From Elymus sibiricus (Eukaryota > Streptophyta > Magnoliopsida > Poales > Poaceae): DNA of 64,000 bases. The DNA lies in NCBI GenBank assembly GCA_039707655.1, contig CM077673.1:6334001-6398000 (forward strand). Direction: 5' to 3'. Within the stretch, counting starts at the first letter, position 1, and every line of letters begins with the position of its first letter. The translations under genes were made by a program, and so were the position numbers. The notes beneath the pieces are model-generated. The model saw only the letters and a list, made by a program, of their open reading frames with translations. It had not been told where the DNA came from and did no database searches. Shown piece by piece: positions 47,301 through 60,279 of the stretch.

Positions 47301-47638
47301 CAGGTAAGAATGGACCAAATCTGCGAGTTTTGGCGATGTCCCCGTAACCGGTCCACGGGCTTCCCCGAACGTTCGGACGACCAAGACAACCAAAAAACAG
47401 TGAATAATAGAACAGGAAACTAGTAAGAATGGACCAAATCTGCGAGTTTTGGTGACGTCCCGGTAACCGGACCCTGGGCTTCCCCGAACGTTCGGACGAC
47501 CACGACAACCAAAAAACAGTGAATAATAGCATAGAAAACTGGTAAGAATGCACCAAATTTGCGAGTTTTGGCAAGGTCCCCGTAACCGGACCCCGAGCAT
47601 CCCCAAATGTTGGGACGACGACAACAACCAAAAACTGT
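44325..47638. repeat. 14-monomer super-repeats (2 x 1657 bp)
   Basis: Copies 44325-45981 and 45982-47638, each 711 + 946 bp. The first is the second instance of the 2602-bp duplication. The second carries CTTAAGCGG in C near 47225 and GGTGACGTCCCGG in E near 47453, which recur at an offset of 3315 bp. Confidence 0.92.
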
Positions 47639-50600
47639 GAATAATAGCATAGAAAACTGGTCAGACTGGACCAAATCTGCGAGTTCTAGCGAGGTCCCCG
47701 TAAGCAGACCCCATGGTTCCCCGAACGTCTCGATCGTCCCAAGACCCAAAATCAGTGAGTAATAGCATAGAAAACTGGCCGGAACAGACAAAATCTGCTA
47801 GTTTTGGCGAGGTCCCGGTAACCGGTCCACGGGCTTCCCCGAATGTTCGGACGGCCACGACAACCAAAAAAACAGTGAATAATAGAATAGAAATCTGGTC
47901 AGAATGGACAAAATCTGCGAGTTTTGGCGAGGTCCCCGTAAGCGAACCCCGGGGTTCCCCGAACATTTGGATCGCCCCGGGACCCATAATCAGAGAGTAA
48001 TAGCATAGAAAACAGGTAAGAATGGACCAAATCTGCGAGTTTTGGCGATGTCACCGTAACCGGTCCACGGGCTTCCCCGAACGTTCGGACGACCAAGACA
48101 ACCAAAAAACCGTGAATAATAGCACAAAAAACTAGTAAGAATGGACCAAATCTGCGAGTTTTGGCGAGGTCCCCGTAACCGGACGCCGGGCTTCCCCGAA
48201 CGTTCGGACGACCACGACAAACAAAAAACAGTGAATAATAGCATAGAAAACTGGTAAGAATGGACCAAATCTGCGAGTTTTGGCAAGGTCCCCGTAACCG
48301 GTCCCCGGGCATCCCCAAATGTTGGGACGACCACAACAACCAAAAACAGTGAATAATAGCATAGAAAACAGGTAAGAATGGACCAAATCTGCGAGTTTTG
48401 GCGAGGTCCCCGTAAACGGACCCCATGGTTCCCCGAACGTTTCGATCGTCCCGAGACCCAAAATCAGTGAGTAATAGCATAGAAAACTGGCCGGAAAAGA
48501 CAAAATCTGCTAGTTTTGGCGAGGTCCCGGTAACCGGTCCACGGGCTTCCCCGAATGTTCGGACGGCCACGACAACCAAAAAAACAGTGAATAATAGCAT
48601 AGAAAACAGGTAAGAATTGACCAAATCTGCGAGTTTTGGCGAGGTCCCCGTAAGCGGACCCCATGGTTCCCCGAACGTGTCGATCGTCCCGAGACCCAAA
48701 ATCAGTGAGTGCATAGAAAACTGGCCGGAACAGACAAAATCTGCTAGTTTTGGCGAGGTCCCGGTAACCGGTCCACGGGCTTCCCCGAATGTTCGGACGG
48801 CCACGACAACCAAAAAAACAGTGAATAATAGCATAGAAATCTGGTCAGAATGGACAAAATCTGCGAGTTTTGGCGAGGTCCCCGTAAGCGGACCCCGGGG
48901 TTCCCCGAACATTTGGATCGCCCCGGGACCCATAATCAGAGAGTAATAGCATAGAAAACAGGTAAGAATGGACCAAATCTGCGAGTTTTGGCGATGTCCC
49001 CGTAACCGGTCCACGGGCTTCCCCGAACGTTCGGACGACCAAGACAACCAAAAAACAGTGAATAATAGAACAGGAAACTAGTAAGAATGGACCAAATCTG
49101 CGAGTTTTGGTGAGGTCCCCGTAACCGGACCCTGGGCTTCCCCGAACGTTCGGACGACCACGACAACCAAAAAACAGTGAATAATAGCATAGAAAACTGG
49201 TAAGAATGCACCAAATTTGCGAGTTTTGGCAAGGTCCCCGTAACCGGACCCCGAGCATCCCCAAATGTTGGGACGACGACAACAACCAAAAACTGTGAAT
49301 AATAGCATAGAAAACTGGTCAGACTGGACCAAATCTGCGAGTTCTGGCGAGGTCCCCGTAAGCAGACCCCATGGTTCCCCGAACGTCCGATCGTCCCAAG
49401 ACCCAAAATCAGTGAGTAATAGCATAGAAAACTGGCCGGAACAGACAAAATCTGCTAGTTTTGGCGAGGTCCCGGTAACCGGTCCACGGGCTTCCCCGAA
49501 TGTTCGGACGGCCACGACAACCAAAAAAACAGTGAATAATAGAATAGAAATCTGGTCAGAATGGACAAAATCTGCGAGTTTTGGCGAGGTCCCCGTAAGC
49601 GAACCCCGGGGTTCCCCGAACATTTGGATCGCCCCGGGACCCATAATCAGAGAGTAATAGCATAGAAAACAGGTAAGAATGGACCAAATCTGCGAGTTTT
49701 GGCGATGTCACCGTAACCGGTCCACGGGCTTCCCCGAACGTTCGGACGACCAAGACAACCAAAAAACCGTGAATAATAGCACAAAAAACTAGTAAGAATG
49801 GACCAAATCTGCGAGTTTTGGCGAGGTCCCCGTAACCGGACGCCGGGCTTCCCCGAACGTTCGGACGACCACGACAAACAAAAAACAGTGAATAATAGCA
49901 TAGAAAACTGGTAAGAATGGACCAAATCTGCGAGTTTTGGCAAGGTCCCCGTAACCGGTCCCCGGGCATCCCCAAATGTTGGGACGACCACAACAACCAA
50001 AAACAGTGAATAATAGCATAGAAAACAGGTAAGAATGGACCAAATCTGCGAGTTTTGGCGAGGTCCCCGTAAACGGACCCCATGGTTCCCCGAACGTTTC
50101 GATCGTCCCGAGACCCAAAATCAGTGAGTAATAGCATAGAAAACTGGCCGGAAAAGACAAAATCTGCTAGTTTTGGCGAGGTCCCGGTAACCGGTCCACG
50201 GGCTTCCCCGAATGTTCGGACGGCCACGACAACCAAAAAAACAGTGAATAATAGCATACAAAACAGGTAAGAATTGACCAAATCTGCGAGTTTTGGCGAG
50301 GTCCCCGTAAGCGGACCCCATGGTTCCCCGAACGTGTCGATCGTCCCGAGACCCAAAATCAGTGAGTGCATAGAAAACTGGCCGGAACAGACAAAATCTG
50401 CTAGTTTTGGCGAGGTCCCGGTAACCGGTCCACGGGCTTCCCCGAATGTTCGGACGGCCACGACAACCAAAAAAACAGTGAATAATAGCATAGAAATCTG
50501 GTCAGAATGGACAAAATCTGCGAGTTTTGGCGAGGTCCCCTTAAGCGGACCCCGGGGTTCCCCGAACATTTGGATCGCCCCGGGACCCATAATCAGAGAG

Positions 50601-50953
50601 TAATAGCATAGAAAACAGGTAAGAATGGACCAAATCTGCGAGTTTTGGCGATGTCCCCGTAACCGGTCCACGGGCTTCCCCGAACGTTCGGACGACCAAG
50701 ACAACCAAAAAACAGTGAATAATAGAACAGGAAACTAGTAAGAATGGACCAAATCTGCGAGTTTTGGTGACGTCCCGGTAACCGGACCCTGGGCTTCCCC
50801 GAACGTTCGGACGACCACGACAACCAAAAAACAGTGAATAATAGCATAGAAAACTGGTAAGAATGCACCAAATTTGCGAGTTTTGGCAAGGTCCCCGTAA
50901 CCGGACCCCGAGCATCCCCAAATGTTGGGACGACGACAACAACCAAAAACTGT
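47639..50953. repeat. 3315-bp repeat made of two 14-monomer super-repeats
   Basis: Copies 47639-49296 (1658 bp) and 49297-50953 (1657 bp). The second shares CTTAAGCGG, GGTGACGTCCCGG and GCATACAAAACAGG with the copy ending at 47638, while the first lacks them. So pairs of super-repeats, not single ones, were duplicated. Confidence 0.91.
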
Positions 50954-52254
50954 GAATAATAGCATAGAAAACTGGTCAGACTGGACCAAATCTGCGAGTT
51001 CTAGCGAGGTCCCCGTAAGCAGACCCCATGGTTCCCCGAACGTCTCGATCGTCCCAAGACCCAAAATCAGTGAGTAATAGCATAGAAAACTGGCCGGAAC
51101 AGACAAAATCTGCTAGTTTTGGCGAGGTCCCGGTAACCGGTCCACGGGCTTCCCCGAATGTTGGACGGCCACGACAACCAAAAAAACAGTGAATAATAGA
51201 ATAGAAATCTGGTCAGAATGGACAAAATCTGCGAGTTTTGGCAAGGTCCCCGTAACCGGTCCCCGGGCATCCCCAAATGTTGGGACGACCACAACAACCA
51301 AAAACAGTGAATAATAGCATAGAAAACAGGTAAGAATGGACCAAATCTGCGAGTTTTGGCGAGGTCCCCGTAAACGGACCCCATGGTTCCCCGAACGTTT
51401 CGATCGTCCCGAGACCCAAAATCAGTGAGTAATAGCATAGAAAACTGGCCGGAAAAGACAAAATCTGCTAGTTTTGGCGAGGTCCCGGTAACCGGTCCAC
51501 GGGCTTCCCCGAATGTTCGGACGGCCACGACAACCAAAAAAACAGTGAATAATAGCATACAAAACAGGTAAGAATTGACCAAATCTGCGAGTTTTGGCGA
51601 GGTCCCCGTAAGCGGACCCCATGGTTCCCCGAACGTGTCGATCGTCCCGAGACCCAAAATCAGTGAGTGCATAGAAAACTGGCCGGAACAGACAAAATCT
51701 GCTAGTTTTGGCGAGGTCCCGGTAACCGGTCCACGGGCTTCCCCGAATGTTCGGACGGCCACGACAACCAAAAAAACAGTGAATAATAGCATAGAAATCT
51801 GGTCAGAATGGACAAAATCTGCGAGTTTTGGCGAGGTCCCCTTAAGCGGACCCCGGGGTTCCCCGAACATTTGGATCGCCCCGGGACCCATAATCAGAGA
51901 GTAATAGCATAGAAAACAGGTAAGAATGGACCAAATCTGCGAGTTTTGGCGATGTCCCCGTAACCGGTCCACGGGCTTCCCCGAACGTTCGGACGACCAA
52001 GACAACCAAAAAACAGTGAATAATAGAACAGGAAACTAGTAAGAATGGACCAAATCTGCGAGTTTTGGTGACGTCCCGGTAACCGGACCCTGGGCTTCCC
52101 CGAACGTTCGGACGACCACGACAACCAAAAAACAGTGAATAATAGCATAGAAAACTGGTAAGAATGCACCAAATTTGCGAGTTTTGGCAAGGTCCCCGTA
52201 ACCGGACCCCGAGCATCCCCAAATGTTGGGACGACGACAACAACCAAAAACTGT
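50954..52254. repeat. Shortened super-repeat (1301 bp, 11 monomers) with C/F hybrid
   Basis: The 712-bp partner is reduced to three monomers (50954-51308: A', B with GTTGGACGG, and a C/F hybrid) and is followed by a normal 946-bp unit at 51309-52254. The 946-bp units on both sides share CTTAAGCGG and GGTGACGTCCCGG, so the shortened copy belongs to the local family. Confidence 0.91.
51191..51308 (+). repeat. C/F hybrid monomer, second independent example
   Basis: Begins as C (GAATAGAAATCTGGTCAGAATGGAC, written here only in part) up to GCGAGTTTTGGC, then continues as F (AAGGTCC, GTCCCCGGGCATCCCC). The switch point lies in the conserved GAGTTTTGGC block, further 3' than in the hybrid at 1670, so the two arose separately. 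Confidence 0.87.
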
Positions 52255-53911
52255 GAATAATAGCATAGAAAACTGGTCAGACTGGACCAAATCTGCGAGT
52301 TCTAGCGAGGTCCCCGTAAGCAGACCCCATGGTTCCCCGAACGTCTCGATCGTCCCAAGACCCAAAATCAGTGAGTAATAGCATAGAAAACTGGCCGGAA
52401 CAGACAAAATCTGCTAGTTTTGGCGAGGTCCCGGTAACCGGTCCACGGGCTTCCCCGAATGTTGGACGGCCACGACAACCAAAAAAACAGTGAATAATAG
52501 AATAGAAATCTGGTCAGAATGGACAAAATCTGCGAGTTTTGGCGAGGTCCCCGTAAGCGAACCCCGGGGTTCCCCGAACATTTGGATCGCCCCGGGACCC
52601 ATAATCAGAGAGTAATAGCATAGAAAACAGGTAAGAATGGACCAAATCTGCGAGTTTTGGCGATGTCACCGTAACCGGTCCACGGGCTTCCCCGAACGTT
52701 CGGACGACCAAGACAACCAAAAAACCGTGAATAATAGCACAAAAAACTAGTAAGAATGGACCAAATCTGCGAGTTTTGGCGAGGTCCCCGTAACCGGACG
52801 CCGGGCTTCCCCGAACGTTCGGACGACCACGACAAACAAAAAACAGTGAATAATAGCATAGAAAACTGGTAAGAATGGACCAAATCTGCGAGTTTTGGCA
52901 AGGTCCCCGTAACCGGTCCCCGGGCATCCCCAAATGTTGGGACGACCACAACAACCAAAAACAGTGAATAATAGCATAGAAAACAGGTAAGAATGGACCA
53001 AATCTGCGAGTTTTGGCGAGGTCCCCGTAAACGGACCCCATGGTTCCCCGAACGTTTCGATCGTCCCGAGACCCAAAATCAGTGAGTAATAGCATAGAAA
53101 ACTGGCCGGAAAAGACAAAATCTGCTAGTTTTGGCGAGGTCCCGGTAACCGGTCCACGGGCTTCCCCGAATGTTCGGACGGCCACGACAACCAAAAAAAC
53201 AGTGAATAATAGCATAGAAAACAGGTAAGAATTGACCAAATCTGCGAGTTTTGGCGAGGTCCCCGTAAGCGGACCCCATGGTTCCCCGAACGTGTCGATC
53301 GTCCCGAGACCCAAAATCAGTGAGTGCATAGAAAACTGGCCGGAACAGACAAAATCTGCTAGTTTTGGCGAGGTCCCGGTAACCGGTCCACGGGCTTCCC
53401 CGAATGTTCGGACGGCCACGACAACCAAAAAAACAGTGAATAATAGCATAGAAATCTGGTCAGAATGGACATAATCTGCGAGTTTTGGCGAGGTCCCCGT
53501 AAGCGGACCCCGGGGTTCCCCGAACATTTGGATCGCCCCGGGACCCATAATCAGAGAGTAATAGCATAGAAAACAGGTAAGAATGGACCAAATCTGCGAG
53601 TTTTGGCGATGTCACCGTAACCGGTCCACGGGCTTCCCCGAACGTTCGGACGACCAAGACAACCAAAAAACCGTGAATAATAGCACAAAAAACTAGTAAG
53701 AATGGACCAAATCTGCGAGTTTTGGCGAGGTCCCCGTAACCGGACGCCGGGCTTCCCCGAACGTTCGGACGACCACGACAATCAAAAAACAGTGAATAAT
53801 AGCATAGAAAACTGGTAAGAATGGACCAAATCTGCGAGTTTTGGCAAGGTCCCCGTAACCGGTCCCCGGGCATCCCCAAATGTTGGGACGACCACAACAA
53901 CCAAAAACAGT
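52255..53911. repeat. 14-monomer super-repeat (1657 bp) with alpha-type tail
   Basis: 711-bp unit 52255-52965 (B with GTTGGACGG) and 946-bp unit 52966-53911. Unlike most 946-bp units, the last three monomers are alpha-type (GATGTCACCG, AGCACAAAAAACTAG, CCGGGCATCC, with CACGACAATC). Private change ACATAATCTGCG near 53470. Confidence 0.9.
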
Positions 53912-56900
53912 GAATAATAGCATAGAAAACAGGTAAGAATGGACCAAATCTGCGAGTTTTGGCGAGGTCCCCGTAAACGGACCCCATGGTTCCCCGAACG
54001 TTTCGATCGTCCCGAGACCCAAAATCAGTGAGTAATAGCATAGAAAACTGGCCGGAAAAGACAAAATCTGCTAGTTTTGGCGAGGTCCCGGTAACCGGTC
54101 CACGGGCTTCCCCGAATGTTCGGACGGCCACGACAACCAAAAAAACAGTGAATAATAGCATAGAAAACAGGTAAGAATTGACCAAATCTGCGAGTTTTGG
54201 CGATGTCCCCGTAACCGGTCCACGGGCTTCCCCGAACGTTCGGACGACCACGACAACCAAAAAACAGTGAATAATAGAACAGGAAACTAGTAAGAATGGA
54301 CGAAATCTGCGAGTTTTGGTGAGGTCCCCGTAACCGGACCCTGGGCTTCCCCGAACGTTCGGACGACCACGACAACCAAAAAACAGTGAATAATAGCATA
54401 GAAAACTGGTAAGAATGCACCAAATTTGCGAGTTTTGGCAAGGTCCCCGTAACCGGACCCCGAGCATCCCCAAATTTTGGGACGACCACAACAACCAAAA
54501 ACAGTGAATAATAGCATAGAAAACTGGTCAGACTGGACCAAATCTGCGAGTTCTGGCGAGGTCCCCGTAAGCGGACCCCATGGTTCCCCGAACGTCTCGA
54601 TCGTCCCAAGACCCAAAATCAGTGAGTAATAGCATAGAAAACTGGCCGGAACAGACAAAATCTGCTAGTTTTGGCGAGGTCCCGGTAACCGGTCCACGGG
54701 CTTCCCCGAATTTCGGACGGCCATGACAACCAAAAAAACAGTGAATAATAGCATAGAAATCTGGTCAGAATGGACAAAATCTGCGAGTTTTGGCGAGGTC
54801 CCCGTAAGCGAACCCCGGGGTTCCCCGAACATTTGGATCGCCCCGGGACCCATAACCAGTGAGTAATAGCATAGAAAACAGGTAAGAATGGACCAAATCT
54901 GCAAGTTTTGGCGATGTCACCGTAACCGGTCCACAGGCTTCCCCGAACGTGCGGACGACCAAGACAACCAAAAAACAGTGAATAATAGCACAGAAAACTA
55001 GTAAGAATGGACCAAATCTGCGAGTTTTGGCGAGGTCCCCGTAACCGGACCCCGGGCTTCCCCGAACGTTCGGACGACCACGACAACCAAAAAACAGTGA
55101 ATAATAGCATAGAAAACTGGTAAGAATGGACCAAATCTGCGAGTTTTGGCAAGGTCCCCGGGCATCCCCAAATGTTGGGACGACCACAACAACCAAAAAC
55201 AGTGAATAATAGCATAGAAAACAGGTAAGAATGGACCAAATCTGCGAGTTTTGGCGAGGTCCCCGTAAGCGGACCCCATGGTTCCCCGAACGTGTCGATC
55301 GTCCCGAGACCCAAAATCAGTGAGTGCATAGAAAACTGGCCGGAACAGACAAAATCTGCTAGTTTTGGCGAGGTCCCGGTAACCGGTCCACGGGCTTCCC
55401 CGAATGTTCGGACGGCCACGACAACCAAAAAAACAGTGAATAATAGCATAGAAATCTGGTCAGAATGGACAAAATCTGCGAGTTTTGGCGAGGTCCCCGT
55501 AAGCGGACCCCGGGGTTCCCCGAACATTTGGATCGCCCCGGGACCCATAATCAGAGAGTAATAGCATAGAAAACAGGTAAGAATGGACCAAATCTGCGAG
55601 TTTTGGCGATGTCCCCGTAACCGGTCCACGGGCTTCCCCGAACGTTCGGACGACCAAGACAACCAAAAAACAGTGAATAATAGAACAGGAAACTAGTAAG
55701 AATGGACCAAATCTGCGAGTTTTGGTGAGGTCCCCGTAACCGGACCCTGGGCTTCCCCGAACGTTCGGACGACCACGACAACCAAAAAACAGTGAATAAT
55801 AGCATAGAAAACTGGTAAGAATGCACCAAATTTGCGAGTTTTGGCAAGGTCCCCGTAACCGGACCCCGAGCATCCCCAAATGTTGGGACGACGACAACAA
55901 CCAAAAACTGTGAATAATAGCATAGAAAACTGGTCAGACTGGACCAAATCTGCGAGTTCTGGCGAGGTCCCCGTAAGCAGACCCCATGGTTCCCGAACGT
56001 CTCGATCGTCCCAAGACCCAAAATCAGTGAGTAATAGCATAGAAAACTGGCCGGAACAGACAAAATCTGCTAGTTTTGGCGAGGTCCCGGTAACCGGTCC
56101 ACGGGCTTCCCCGAATGTTCGGACGGCCATGACAACCAAAAAAACAGTGAATAATAGCATAGAAATCTGGTCAGAATGGACAAAATCTGCGAGTTTTGGC
56201 GGGGTCCCCGTAAGCGAACCCCGGGGTTCCCCAAACATTTGGATCGCCCCGGGACCCATAATCAGAGAGTAATAGCATAGAAAACAGGTAAGAATGGACC
56301 AAATCTGCGAGTTTTGGCGATGTCACCGTAACCGGTCCACGGGCTTCCCCGAACGTTCGGACGACCAAGACAACCAAAAAACCGTGAATAATAGCACAAA
56401 AAACTAGTAAGAATGGACCAAATCTGCGAGTTTTGGCGAGGTCCCCGTAACCGGACGCCGGGCTTCCCCGAACGTTTGGACGACCACGACAAACAAAAAA
56501 CAGTGAATAATAGCATAGAAAACTGGTAAGAATGGACCAAATCTGCGAGTTTTGGCAAGGTCCCCGTAACCGGTCCCCGGGCATCCCCAAATGTTGGGAC
56601 GACCACAACAACCAAAAACAGTGAATAATAGCATAGAAAACAGGTAAGAATGGACCAAATCTGCGAGTTTTGGCGAGGTCCCCGTAAACGGACCCCATGG
56701 TTCCCCGAACGTTTCGATCGTCCCGAGACCCAAAATCAGTGAGTAATAGCATAGAAAACTGGCCGGAAAAGACAAAATCTGCTAGTTTTGGCGAGGTCCC
56801 GGTAACCGGTCCACGGGCTTCCCCGAATGTTCGGACGGCCACGACAACCAAAAAAACAGTGAATAATAGCATAGAAAACAGGTAAGAATTGACCAAATCT

Positions 56901-57568
56901 GCGAGTTTTGGCGAGGTCCCCGTAAGCGGACCCCATGGTTCCCCGAACGTGTCGATCGTCCCGAGACCCAAAATCAGTGAGTGCATAGAAAACTGGCCGG
57001 AACAGACAAAATCTGCTAGTTTTGGCGAGGTCCCGGTAACCGGTCCACGGGCTTCCCCGAATGTTCGGACGGCCACGACAACCAAAAAAACAGTGAATAA
57101 TAGCATAGAAATCTGGTCAGAATGGACAAAATCTGCGAGTTTTGGCGAGGTCCCCGTAAGCGGACCCCGGGGTTCCCCGAACATTTGGATCGCCCCGGGA
57201 CCCATAATCAGAGAGTAATAGCATAGAAAACAGGTAAGAATGGACCAAATCTGCGAGTTTTGGCGATGTCACCGTAACCGGTCCACGGGCTTCCCCGAAC
57301 GTTCGGACGACCAAGACAACCAAAAAACCGTGAATAATAGCACAAAAAACTAGTAAGAATGGACCAAATCTGCGAGTTTTGGCGAGGTCCCCGTAACCGG
57401 ACGCCGGGCTTCCCCGAACGTTCGGACGACCACGACAATCAAAAAACAGTGAATAATAGCATAGAAAACTGGTAAGAATGGACCAAATCTGCGAGTTTTG
57501 GCAAGGTCCCCGTAACCGGTCCCCGGGCATCCCCAAATGTTGGGACGACCACAACAACCAAAAACAGT
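53912..57568. repeat. 3657-bp super-repeat, copy 1
   Basis: Units 53912-54505 (594, A-B-D-E-F), 54506-55203 (698, short F), 55204-55911 (708), 55912-56622 (711, A' with GGTTCCCGAACG) and 56623-57568 (946, alpha tail with CACGACAATC). The first four resemble 35461-38172. Copy 2 follows at an offset of 3657 bp. Confidence 0.92.
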
Positions 57569-60279
57569 GAATAATAGCATAGAAAACAGGTAAGAATGGA
57601 CCAAATCTGCGAGTTTTGGCGAGGTCCCCGTAAACGGACCCCATGGTTCCCCGAACGTTTCGATCGTCCCGAGACCCAAAATCAGTGAGTAATAGCATAG
57701 AAAACTGGCCGGAAAAGACAAAATCTGCTAGTTTTGGCGAGGTCCCGGTAACCGGTCCACGGGCTTCCCCGAATGTTCGGACGGCCACGACAACCAAAAA
57801 AACAGTGAATAATAGCATAGAAAACAGGTAAGAATTGACCAAATCTGCGAGTTTTGGCGATGTCCCCGTAACCGGTCCACGGGCTTCCCCGAACGTTCGG
57901 ACGACCACGACAACCAAAAAACAGTGAATAATAGAACAGGAAACTAGTAAGAATGGACGAAATCTGCGAGTTTTGGTGAGGTCCCCGTAACCGGACCCTG
58001 GGCTTCCCCGAACGTTCGGACGACCACGACAACCAAAAAACAGTGAATAATAGCATAGAAAACTGGTAAGAATGCACCAAATTTGCGAGTTTTGGCAAGG
58101 TCCCCGTAACCGGACCCCGAGCATCCCCAAATTTTGGGACGACCACAACAACCAAAAACAGTGAATAATAGCATAGAAAACTGGTCAGACTGGACCAAAT
58201 CTGCGAGTTCTGGCGAGGTCCCCGTAAGCGGACCCCATGGTTCCCCGAACGTCTCGATCGTCCCAAGACCCAAAATCAGTGAGTAATAGCATAGAAAACT
58301 GGCCGGAACAGACAAAATCTGCTAGTTTTGGCGAGGTCCCGGTAACCGGTCCACGGGCTTCCCCGAATTTCGGACGGCCATGACAACCAAAAAAACAGTG
58401 AATAATAGCATAGAAATCTGGTCAGAATGGACAAAATCTGCGAGTTTTGGCGAGGTCCCCGTAAGCGAACCCCGGGGTTCCCCGAACATTTGGATCGCCC
58501 CGGGACCCATAACCAGTGAGTAATAGCATAGAAAACAGGTAAGAATGGACCAAATCTGCGAGTTTTGGCGATGTCACCGTAACCGGTCCACAGGCTTCCC
58601 CGAACGTGCGGACGACCAAGACAACCAAAAAACAGTGAATAATAGCACAGAAAACTAGTAAGAATGGACCAAATCTGCGAGTTTTGGCGAGGTCCCCGTA
58701 ACCGGACCCCGGGCTTCCCCGAACGTTCGGACGACCACGACAACCAAAAAACAGTGAATAATAGCATAGAAAACTGGTAAGAATGGACCAAATCTGCGAG
58801 TTTTGGCAAGGTCCCCGGGCATCCCCAAATGTTGGGACGACCACAACAACCAAAAACAGTGAATAATAGCATAGAAAACAGGTAAGAATGGACCAAATCT
58901 GCGAGTTTTGGCGAGGTCCCCGTAAGCGGACCCCATGGTTCCCCGAACGTGTCGATCGTCCCGAGACCCAAAATCAGTGAGTGCATAGAAAACTGGCCGG
59001 AACAGACAAAATCTGCTAGTTTTGGCGAGGTCCCGGTAACCGGTCCACGGGCTTCCCCGAATGTTCGGACGGCCACGACAACCAAAAAAACAGTGAATAA
59101 TAGCATAGAAATCTGGTCAGAATGGACAAAATCTGCGAGTTTTGGCGAGGTCCCCGTAAGCGGACCCCGGGGTTCCCCGAACATTTGGATCGCCCCGGGA
59201 CCCATAATCAGAGAGTAATAGCATAGAAAACAGGTAAGAATGGACCAAATCTGCGAGTTTTGGCGATGTCCCCGTAACCGGTCCACGGGCTTCCCCGAAC
59301 GTTCGGACGACCAAGACAACCAAAAAACAGTGAATAATAGAACAGGAAACTAGTAAGAATGGACCAAATCTGCGAGTTTTGGTGAGGTCCCCGTAACCGG
59401 ACCCTGGGCTTCCCCGAACGTTCGGACGACCACGACAACCAAAAAACAGTGAATAATAGCATAGAAAACTGGTAAGAATGCACCAAATTTGCGAGTTTTG
59501 GCAAGGTCCCCGTAACCGGACCCCGAGCATCCCCAAATGTTGGGACGACGACAACAACCAAAAACTGTGAATAATAGCATAGAAAACTGGTCAGACTGGA
59601 CCAAATCTGCGAGTTCTGGCGAGGTCCCCGTAAGCAGACCCCATGGTTCCCGAACGTCTCGATCGTCCCAAGACCCAAAATCAGTGAGTAATAGCATAGA
59701 AAACTGGCCGGAACAGACAAAATCTGCTAGTTTTGGCGAGGTCCCGGTAACCGGTCCACGGGCTTCCCCGAATGTTCGGACGGCCATGACAACCAAAAAA
59801 ACAGTGAATAATAGCATAGAAATCTGGTCAGAATGGACAAAATCTGCGAGTTTTGGCGGGGTCCCCGTAAGCGAACCCCGGGGTTCCCCAAACATTTGGA
59901 TCGCCCCGGGACCCATAATCAGAGAGTAATAGCATAGAAAACAGGTAAGAATGGACCAAATCTGCGAGTTTTGGCGATGTCACCGTAACCGGTCCACGGG
60001 CTTCCCCGAACGTTCGGACGACCAAGACAACCAAAAAACCGTGAATAATAGCACAAAAAACTAGTAAGAATGGACCAAATCTGCGAGTTTTGGCGAGGTC
60101 CCCGTAACCGGACGCCGGGCTTCCCCGAACGTTCGGACGACCACGACAAACAAAAAACAGTGAATAATAGCATAGAAAACTGGTAAGAATGGACCAAATC
60201 TGCGTGTTTTGGCAAGGTCCCCGTAACCGGTCCCCGGGCATCCCCAAATGTTGGGACGACCACAACAACCAAAAACAGT
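57569..60279. repeat. 3657-bp super-repeat, copy 2 (first 2711 bp)
   Basis: Units 57569-58162 (594), 58163-58860 (698), 58861-59568 (708) and 59569-60279 (711). It matches copy 1 closely, including GGTTCCCGAACG, GGCGGGGTCC and CCCCAAACATTTGG. The 946-bp unit expected next is replaced by a plain 712-bp unit at 60280. Confidence 0.92.
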
